Source: a bacterium UBP7_UBA7824 (lineage in GTDB: Bacteria; UBP7; UBA6624). Taken from it: a DNA stretch of 7,410 nt. The translations under genes were made by a program, and so were the position numbers. Numbering within the stretch: the first letter of the stretch is position 1; each line of letters begins with the position of its first letter. The notes under the pieces are model-generated. The model worked only from the letters and a program-made list of their open reading frames with translations, ran no database searches and had not been told where the DNA came from. Where the stretch lies: positions 1-7,410 of the forward strand of contig DLTY01000037.1 in the NCBI GenBank assembly GCA_002501535.1. Direction: 5' to 3'. Of this stretch, positions 1-4,398 are shown in pieces.

Positions 1-87
1 TTTATTAAATTCTTTAACTGTTTTGGAGTAGTCTAGGTTTAAGATTACCCCACCTAAATCAAATATTATATTTTTAATTTTAGTCAT
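1..87 (-). CDS. HAD-superfamily hydrolase, N-terminal fragment (cut by window start)
   Basis: Reading the minus strand from the ATG at 87-85 gives 29 open codons that run off the window edge. The fragment starts MTKIKNIIFDLGGVILNLD. A short hydrophobic strand followed by FDLGGV is motif I of the haloacid dehalogenase superfamily, and Asp10 would be the nucleophile that forms the phospho-aspartate. The residue two places on is Gly rather than the usual second Asp, as in the HAD-IA branch that includes E. coli YihX (FDLGNV), a sugar-phosphate phosphatase. A small cytosolic phosphatase is therefore likely, but the substrate cannot be told from 29 residues. No Shine-Dalgarno site precedes the ATG, which fits Bacteroidota. 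A short imperfect palindrome (TTTCA-ATTAA-TGAAA, 90-104) lies just before the start. Motifs II to IV are outside the window. Confidence 0.72.
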   Translation of the reverse strand, partial: MTKIKNIIFDLGGVILNLDYSKTVKEFNK

Positions 88-247
88 GCTTTCAATTAAT
101 GAAAACAAAGTATTAAAATTGTGTTGAATTTAAAGGCATTAAGGAAATTTTAAACATCAAGATATTTGAAAAACTTTTTACCAAATCAATTATTTTGGTA
201 CTATTTGCAAGGTTTTGGCCTCAAAATAATTTTTCGGTTTAAACACG

Positions 248-265
248 TTAATTGTTTAAACTAAT
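248..265. repeat. 18-bp direct repeat, copy 1
   Basis: TTAATTGTTTAAACTAAT occurs here and again, identical and in the same orientation, at 867-884. Its core GTTTAAAC is an 8-bp palindrome, so a dimeric regulator could bind it. It is AT-rich in an AT-rich region, so chance is possible. No function is assigned. Confidence 0.5.
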
Positions 266-313
266 AGGTAACAGGATGTGGTTAGAGAGAGATGTGGTAG
301 ATGATTAAATAAA

Positions 314-451
314 TTAAAAATCTTGATTTTGATTATTCTTGTTACTCACCCTTGAAGTAATTTTCTTATTTTTTAAGACAGGTTTATTAGTTATGAAATA
401 ACCTATTATACTTGAAATGCATAATATCCAAAATAGCACGACAATATTCAT
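314..451 (-). CDS. Possible small single-span membrane protein (45 aa)
   Basis: An ATG at 451-449 on the minus strand opens 45 codons ending in TAA at 316-314. The N-terminal part (about residues 3-20, IVVLFWILCISSIIGYFI) is a continuous hydrophobic segment long enough to cross the membrane once. The rest is a polar, Lys/Asn-rich tail beginning TNKPVLKNKKI, which by the positive-inside rule would face the cytoplasm. I recognise no family. There is no Shine-Dalgarno site, but an A-rich stretch (ATTAAAATAAATAAA) precedes the ATG, as is common in Bacteroidota. In sequence this AT-rich, hydrophobic short ORFs arise easily by chance, so this is a candidate only. Confidence 0.33.
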   Translation of the reverse strand: MNIVVLFWILCISSIIGYFITNKPVLKNKKITSRVSNKNNQNQDF

Positions 452-492
452 TTTATTTATTTTAATTTTTAGTAAATTATATAAAAAACAAT

Positions 493-528
493 TTTTGTTT
501 AATCTTGTTTAAGAATTGTTAAACAAAA
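493..528. repeat. Inverted repeat, 10-bp arms
   Basis: TTTTGTTTAA (493-502) and TTAAACAAAA (519-528) are perfect inverted arms separated by 16 bases. The spacer contains a further TTGTTTAA. The site lies about 40 bases upstream of the possible small membrane ORF that ends at 451, where an operator would sit. The arms are too AT-rich for a strong terminator. The TTGTTTAA word also occurs in the 18-bp repeat at 248 and 867. Confidence 0.35.
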
Positions 529-573
529 TCATAATTAAACTACACAAAAAAAAATTATTTATTCATGAAATTA

Positions 574-602
574 TTGCTAGTACTTGAAAGTAATTAGATT
601 TT
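574..602 (+). promoter_or_regulatory. Possible Bacteroidota-type promoter for the tRNA
   Basis: TTG at 574-576 and TAGATTTT at 595-602 are 18 bases apart. This resembles the -33 TTG and -7 TAnnTTTG elements described for Bacteroidota primary-sigma promoters, matching 7 of 8 bases in the -7 box. It would start transcription about 35 bases before the tRNA. Such words are common in AT-rich DNA, so support is weak. Confidence 0.22.
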
Positions 603-644
603 TTTTTGCAAATTTGCCATCCAATTTAATTTCAAACTAAGTTA

Positions 645-718
645 GGGCCCATAGCTCAGTTGGTTAGAGCACCTGACTCATAATCAGGGGGTCGAAGGTT
701 CGAGCCCTTCTGGGCCCA
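645..718 (+). tRNA. tRNA with anticodon CAT (Met, or Ile2)
   Basis: This is a complete 74-base cloverleaf. The acceptor strands GGGCCCA (645-651) and TGGGCCC (711-717) pair perfectly. The D arm is GCTC/GAGC. The anticodon stem CCTGA/TCAGG closes the loop CTCATAA with CAT at 679-681. The T stem GAAGG/CCTTC closes the loop TTCGAGC. The discriminator is A718, and CCA is not encoded. The acceptor stem is fully paired, so this is not an initiator tRNA with a mismatched first pair. Elongator tRNA-Met and the lysidine-modified tRNA-Ile2 share the CAT anticodon, and I cannot separate them from sequence alone. A factor-independent terminator follows 10 bases later, so it is probably transcribed alone. 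Confidence 0.95.
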
Positions 719-728
719 CACTAAAATT

Positions 729-767
729 AAAGAGTCATATCTCTTTCAAATGGTTGACTCTTTTTTT
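729..767 (+). terminator. Rho-independent terminator after the CAT tRNA
   Basis: AAAGAGTCA (729-737) and TGACTCTTT (755-763) form a perfect 9-bp stem with a 17-base loop. The downstream arm runs into seven consecutive T (761-767). It starts 10 bases after the tRNA, so it probably ends that transcript. Confidence 0.8.
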
Positions 768-815
768 ACTCTTTATATTAATTACAGTCAATAAATCAAA
801 GTTCTCTTAAAAGCA

Positions 816-838
816 TATAAAAGTTATTAACTTTTATA
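816..838. repeat. 23-bp near-perfect palindrome, possible operator
   Basis: TATAAAAGTTA (816-826) and TAACTTTTATA (828-838) are perfect 11-bp inverted arms around a single T. With a one-base centre it cannot fold as a normal RNA hairpin loop without opening pairs, so a site for a dimeric DNA-binding protein is the better reading. It lies about 80 bases upstream of the small ORF at 921 and 170 bases upstream of the hydrolase. Extrusion-prone AT palindromes also occur by chance in such DNA. Confidence 0.4.
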
Positions 839-866
839 ATTATTATTCCAAACAAACTTGCAATAT

Positions 867-884
867 TTAATTGTTTAAACTAAT
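867..884. repeat. 18-bp direct repeat, copy 2
   Basis: Identical to 248-265 (TTAATTGTTTAAACTAAT). Here it sits 36 bases before the small ORF at 921. A TTG at 858-860 and TAATTTAA at 881-888, overlapping the repeat's end, are 20 bases apart and loosely resemble Bacteroidota -33/-7 promoter elements (6 of 8 in the -7 box). The repeat could therefore overlap a promoter. Confidence 0.5.
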
Positions 885-920
885 TTAATTATAAATAATC
901 TAAATAAAGTAATTAATAAA

Positions 921-998
921 ATGTTTATAGCTCCGTTTCTTCTTTTCATCTTGGGTTTAGCATTAATCTTTTTATGGACGCTTCCTAAAAAAGTATAG
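921..998 (+). CDS. Possible 25-residue single-span membrane microprotein
   Basis: ATG at 921 opens 25 codons ending in TAG at 996-998. The product starts MFIAPFLLFILGLALIF and ends LWTLPKKV. Apart from two lysines near the C-terminus it is almost entirely hydrophobic, so it would be one membrane helix with a short charged end. An A-rich stretch (AATTAATAAA) precedes the ATG, as is usual for Bacteroidota genes, with no Shine-Dalgarno site. It ends 12 bases before the start of the secreted hydrolase, so the two could share a transcript. The size recalls small subunits such as KdpF or CydX, but no motif of either is present and I do not assign it. It may be a chance ORF; conservation would decide. 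Confidence 0.4.
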   Translation: MFIAPFLLFILGLALIFLWTLPKKV

Positions 999-1010
999 CT
1001 TTGCATTGTT

Positions 1011-2426
1011 TTGAAGCACTTCCTTTTTTTATTGGTTTTTATTTTGTCAAATACTTTTTTTCATTCCCAGTATTTGGTATCGTGTACCTATTTAGGAATT
1101 TCATCAAGCAATGTTTTATCTGGAGCAACAGGTCTTTCGCTAGATTATGATGTTAAAATGTATAAGTTAACTTACAATACAGTAGACACAGATAGTTTGC
1201 CTATAATTGCTACCGGAGCATTTTTTATCCCAACCAACACAACTTGCACCGATTTCCCTTTTGCAGTTTATAATCATGGCACTACCTTAAGAAAAAATGA
1301 TGTTCCTTCAAATAATAATCCTGAGGCTATTATCGGCAAAGTTTTTTCAGCTGGAGGATATTTTGTTTGTATGCCTGACTATATTGGCATGGGCGATAGT
1401 CCTGGTTTTCACCCATATGTACATGCTAAATCTGAGGCTACTGCATCTGTCGATATGGTTAGAGCGGCAAGAGAATATTTAAGCACTACTAATTTTGTTG
1501 ATAATAATGAGCTATTTCTAACAGGATACTCTCAAGGAGGGCATGCCTGTATGGCTACCACCAAATTTATTAATGATGAAAATTTGCAATCAGAATTTAA
1601 TATTGTAGCATCAGCACCTTGTTCTGGTCCATATGATCTTTCTGGAATAATGGCAGATACAATTATTTCTCCCACCCCTTATTCTAACCCTGGGTATATT
1701 GTTTATTTGCTTGCTTCATATCAATTGGCTTATGGCAATATATTTAATTCATGGTCTGATGTTCTTTATCCACCTTATGACACAATTGTTCCTCCTTTTT
1801 TTAGTGGTAATAATACCACTTTGGATATGGGATTACTGAATAGCCTCATCCCTAACCAAATGAGTTTGTTAATTAGAGATACCTGCTTAAATAATTTTAT
1901 AAATGATTCTATTAATAAAAATCATCCTTGGTGGCACGCACTTATTGATAATGATAATTACGATTGGCTTCCATTGAAACCTTTAAGAATGTATTATTGT
2001 ACTGCTGATGAACAGATTGCCTATACCAATGCTCTAATTGCTGAAAGCACTATGAATAATAATGGTGCTTTAGACGTTCAGGCTATGAATATGGGAAACA
2101 ATGATCATGGAGGATGCATTTTACCAGCTTTATCTTCAGCTTTTAATTGGTTTCAAAATTTAAGAACACCATGTAATATTTCGTCTTCAATAAATCGAAA
2201 TTTAATTTCATATGATGTTTACCCAAATCCATTTACAAATGAATTAAATGTACAGTTTGCTGAGAAAGTTAATTTATCAGTTTACACTATGGATGGAAAA
2301 TTACTAATAAATAAAGACGATGTTCAAAATATAGAATTGGTAACATCTAATTGGTCAAAAGGGATTTATATAATAAAAGCAAAAGGATCAGCTGCTTATC
2401 AAAACGCAATAATTACTAAGCTGTAA
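1011..2426 (+). CDS. Secreted alpha/beta hydrolase (lipase/esterase-like) with type IX secretion sorting domain
   Basis: The 471-residue protein is probably an exported ester- or peptide-cleaving hydrolase. The start is TTG at 1011: an in-frame TAG lies at 996-998, no ATG intervenes, and TTG puts a clean signal peptide (MKHFLFLLVFILSNTFFHSQ) at the N-terminus. The alpha/beta hydrolase core spans about 60-385. YNHGT (87-91) fits the oxyanion region, DYIGMGDSPG follows at 123-132, and GYSQG (172-176) is the nucleophile elbow with Ser174. The likely acid is Asp333 in CTADEQ, and the likely base is His366 in NNDHGG. This layout resembles secretory lipases and prolyl-oligopeptidase-like esterases; the substrate is unknown. 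Residues about 400-471, starting YDVYPNPF and containing YTMDGKLL and GIYIIKAK, match the type A Por/type IX C-terminal sorting domain, normally cleaved on export through the outer membrane. That domain is a strong Bacteroidota marker. Confidence 0.88.
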   Translation: MKHFLFLLVFILSNTFFHSQYLVSCTYLGISSSNVLSGATGLSLDYDVKMYKLTYNTVDTDSLPIIATGAFFIPTNTTCTDFPFAVYNHGTTLRKNDVPSNNNPEAIIGKVFSAGGYFVCMPDYIGMGDSPGFHPYVHAKSEATASVDMVRAAREYLSTTNFVDNNELFLTGYSQGGHACMATTKFINDENLQSEFNIVASAPCSGPYDLSGIMADTIISPTPYSNPGYIVYLLASYQLAYGNIFNSWSDVLYPPYDTIVPPFFSGNNTTLDMGLLNSLIPNQMSLLIRDTCLNNFINDSINKNHPWWHALIDNDNYDWLPLKPLRMYYCTADEQIAYTNALIAESTMNNNGALDVQAMNMGNNDHGGCILPALSSAFNWFQNLRTPCNISSSINRNLISYDVYPNPFTNELNVQFAEKVNLSVYTMDGKLLINKDDVQNIELVTSNWSKGIYIIKAKGSAAYQNAIITKL

Positions 2427-2457
2427 TTGATTTAATTAATTATTTTCGTCATAAATA

Positions 2458-2531
2458 GGGGATGTAGCTCAGTTGGCTAGAGCGCTTGACTGGCAGTCAA
2501 GAGGTCGAGGGTTCGAATCCCTTCTTCCGCT
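2458..2531 (+). tRNA. Chimeric tRNA: Ala(GGC) 5' part joined to a Gly-type 3' end
   Basis: The fold is clear: D arm GCTC/GAGC, anticodon stem CTTGA/TCAAG with loop CTGGCAG (anticodon GGC, 2492-2494, alanine), T stem GAGGG/CCCTT (one G-T pair) with loop TTCGAAT. The acceptor stem is wrong. The 5' strand GGGGATG (2458-2464) and 3' strand CTTCCGC (2524-2530) give a G-G mismatch at pair 2-71 and a T-T mismatch at 6-67, and the discriminator is T2531. The alanine determinant G3:U70 is missing (G3-C70). CTTCCGC plus discriminator T is the 3' end of ordinary bacterial tRNA-Gly, whose 5' strand is GCGGAAG. An Ala tRNA with this 5' strand should end CATCTCC plus A. The switch must lie within about 2502-2524, where the two tRNAs could be identical. 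Base composition changes at the same place. It is unlikely to be a working tRNA. Confidence 0.8.
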
Positions 2532-2543
2532 AGGCCTTGACTT

Positions 2544-3818
2544 ATGAAGAATATTACTTTTGTTCCTAGCTCTGTTAAGAGAACCAAGCCAGATAAGGCT
2601 TTGGTTACATTCAAGATTACGAATGAGGATTTTTCAAACATTGAAAAAGGTTTGTATAAGCGATACAAAAGACAAATCAAGGTTCCTGGATTTAGGGCCG
2701 GAAAGATTCCAGACAGCATGCTCAAAAAATACATTGATGAAGACTCCTTGTTTGAAGAGGCGGTTCAAACGGTTTGGAAAAATTCTGCAGAATCAACTAT
2801 TGAGAAAAACAATTTGCATGCCATAGCACTGCAGTCAATTAAAAACAAGAAAACAAAAACAGGTGTTGATATTTTTGTTGAAATAGAGGTTCTTCCTGAA
2901 ATTAATGTTGATTTTGCTGATAAGTTCAATTACAAATTTTCTAAACCAGATGAAGCAACTGATTCTGCTGTCGATTCCGAATTAAGCAAAATTGTCAGTG
3001 CTGAATCCCAGTTTTTACCTGCTGAAAAAATTCAGGAGGGAGATTACGTCAGAATGGAAGGAACCTTCTCCTCAGGTGAAATTGAAGAGAAGGTTGAAAG
3101 GGCATTTGAGATCAACGCTAAAACATTGCCTTCTAAATCATTTATGGATAAATTGATAGGAAAAAATCAAAATGACGAACTGTCTTTCAAAAGCAAATTT
3201 TCTAAAGCTTATTCAAATCCTGATTTAGGTGGCAAGATGGTTAATGCTAAAGTAAAAATTACATCTGTCAAAAGAGAAACGATACCTGTTATTTCTGATC
3301 TTTGTGCAAAATATGGAATCAAGGATGAAGATGAATTCAAAGCCAGAATCAAGAGCAATCTGATGATTCAAAATGAAGACAAAGCATTCGCTGAAGCCAA
3401 TGAAAAATTACCTCAAATTCTCATGAAGAAAGTTAAAGATTTTTCTGTTCCTCAGGTTTTGATTGATGAAGAGAAAGAGCTTGAATGGAATAATTATGTG
3501 AAAAACAATACTGACGAAAACAAGAAGACCGAAATTGAAGACTGGTGGAAGGAAAGTGAAAAGGGTATTCTCGAAAATATAAAATTGGGAATCGTTGTTG
3601 ACGCCATAGGCGACAAGAAAGGAATCCAGGTTTTGAATCATGAGATTGAATACTTTTTCAGGGATATCGCATCACAGGTAAGAAGACCGGTTAAGAAGAT
3701 TATTCAAGAGTCAAAAAGAAATGGCAACCTTCCGATCATTGCAAGAAATATAAGAAGGGCCAAGGTTAGAAATTCCATAATTAAGGAATTTTGGGACAGG
3801 CAGGAGAGTAAGAAATGA
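2544..3818 (+). CDS. tig: Trigger factor, ribosome-bound chaperone
   Basis: This 424-residue protein (E. coli: 432) binds the ribosomal exit tunnel and shelters new chains. The N-terminal ribosome-binding domain (about 1-120) carries the signature [10 protein letters not shown] at 47-56, whose GFRxGK loop contacts ribosomal protein L23. The central FKBP-like domain (about 158-243, beginning [11 protein letters not shown]) is divergent: where typical trigger factors have IPGFE, this has [10 protein letters not shown], so prolyl isomerase activity is doubtful. The C-terminal chaperone arms (about 250-424) are charged and helical, with the usual [19 protein letters not shown] region at 364-378. 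The ATG lies 12 bases after the tRNA 3' end with no clear Shine-Dalgarno site. If the tRNA-Gly end is native to this genome, processing would leave a very short leader. The gene overlaps clpP by ATGA. In many bacteria tig-clpP-clpX is the usual order; here valS stands where clpX would be. Confidence 0.92.
   Translation: MKNITFVPSSVKRTKPDKALVTFKITNEDFSNIEKGLYKRYKRQIKVPGFRAGKIPDSMLKKYIDEDSLFEEAVQTVWKNSAESTIEKNNLHAIALQSIKNKKTKTGVDIFVEIEVLPEINVDFADKFNYKFSKPDEATDSAVDSELSKIVSAESQFLPAEKIQEGDYVRMEGTFSSGEIEEKVERAFEINAKTLPSKSFMDKLIGKNQNDELSFKSKFSKAYSNPDLGGKMVNAKVKITSVKRETIPVISDLCAKYGIKDEDEFKARIKSNLMIQNEDKAFAEANEKLPQILMKKVKDFSVPQVLIDEEKELEWNNYVKNNTDENKKTEIEDWWKESEKGILENIKLGIVVDAIGDKKGIQVLNHEIEYFFRDIASQVRRPVKKIIQESKRNGNLPIIARNIRRAKVRNSIIKEFWDRQESKK
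3802..3808 (+). promoter_or_regulatory. Shine-Dalgarno site of clpP
   Basis: AGGAGAG lies 6 bases before the clpP ATG, inside the end of tig. It is the clearest ribosome binding site in the window. It supports the ATG at 3815 and shows that the right-hand genome uses Shine-Dalgarno initiation, unlike the left-hand Bacteroidota genes. Confidence 0.7.
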
Positions 3819-4390
3819 ATTTGATACCTATGGTTGTAGAGCAAACAAATAGAGGCGAGAGAGCTTTTGATATTTATTCCCAATTATTAAGACAGCACAT
3901 TATTTTTATTCACGGTCCAATTGAAACGCATATGGCAAATTTAGTTGTTGCTCAGATGCTTTACTTGGAAAAAAAAGACCCAACCAAGGATATTAGACTT
4001 TATATAAATTCCCCTGGAGGGGAAGTTTCCGCTGGTTTGGCCATAATGGATACTATGAATATAGTTAAGCCAAAAGTTCAAACAATTGCTGTTGGTTTAG
4101 CTGCATCTATGGGCGCTCTTTTGTTGTCTTGCGGAGAAAAGGGAAAAAGAGCTGCATTGCCACATGCCAAGATAATGATCCACCAACCTTTGGGTGGTGT
4201 TAGCGGTCAGGCTTCAGACATAGAAATTGAAGCAGCTGAAATCAAGAGAATCAAAGAACAGCTCAATTTGATTTTGTCAAAAAATACTGGTAAAAAAATT
4301 ACACAGGTGGCAAAAGATACAGATAGGAATTTTTGGATGGGTGCCGATGATGCCAAAAAATACGGGCTTATTGATACAGTCTTGAAATAG
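3815..4390 (+). CDS. clpP: ClpP-family protease subunit with Asn in place of the catalytic Asp
   Basis: This 191-residue protein has the full length of a ClpP (S14) subunit, which forms tetradecameric chambers that degrade proteins fed by Clp ATPases. It begins [20 protein letters not shown], matching the usual N-terminus. SPGG (66-69) forms the oxyanion region. The nucleophile is Ser98 in GLAASMG and the base is His123 in MIHQP. The third member should be Asp 49 residues after His (E. coli His136/Asp185). Here the aligned residue is Asn172 in DTDRNFWM, 11 residues before the conserved YGL, encoded by AAT. Listeria monocytogenes ClpP1 has the same Ser98/His123/Asn172 set and is weakly active alone. 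The gene overlaps the tig stop codon by ATGA, has a strong ribosome binding site, and is followed after 8 bases by valS. No Clp ATPase is visible; the partner must lie elsewhere. Confidence 0.93.
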   Translation: MNLIPMVVEQTNRGERAFDIYSQLLRQHIIFIHGPIETHMANLVVAQMLYLEKKDPTKDIRLYINSPGGEVSAGLAIMDTMNIVKPKVQTIAVGLAASMGALLLSCGEKGKRAALPHAKIMIHQPLGGVSGQASDIEIEAAEIKRIKEQLNLILSKNTGKKITQVAKDTDRNFWMGADDAKKYGLIDTVLK

Positions 4391-4398
4391 TTCAAATA

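Larger units (their letters stand above)
88..644. other. AT-rich intergenic region, mostly non-coding
   Basis: This 557-base stretch lies between the start of the HAD gene and the first tRNA. All six frames are broken by frequent stops, apart from the possible 45-residue membrane ORF at 314-451 on the minus strand. It holds one copy of an 18-bp repeat (248-265), a small hairpin TACCAAA/TTTGGTA (179-200, 8-base loop, no T-run after it), a longer inverted repeat (493-528) and a possible tRNA promoter (574-602). It presumably carries the divergent promoters of the HAD gene and the tRNA. I see no other gene, known RNA family or mobile element. Confidence 0.6.

Noticed and set aside
179..200. Hairpin TACCAAA/TTTGGTA as a terminator
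   Set aside because: It has only 7 AT-rich pairs, no T-run after it on either strand, and no gene ending nearby.
249..308. Short plus-strand ORF (10 codons from ATG 276, or 18 from TTG 252)
   Set aside because: It is too short, has no recognisable motif and overlaps the 18-bp repeat. The purine-rich stretch alone does not support a gene.
2477..2734. 85-residue ORF on the minus strand ending EEGIRTLDLLTASQAL
   Set aside because: Its C-terminal part is the reverse translation of the tRNA at 2458-2531, a well-known source of false proteins, and the rest lies antisense to tig.
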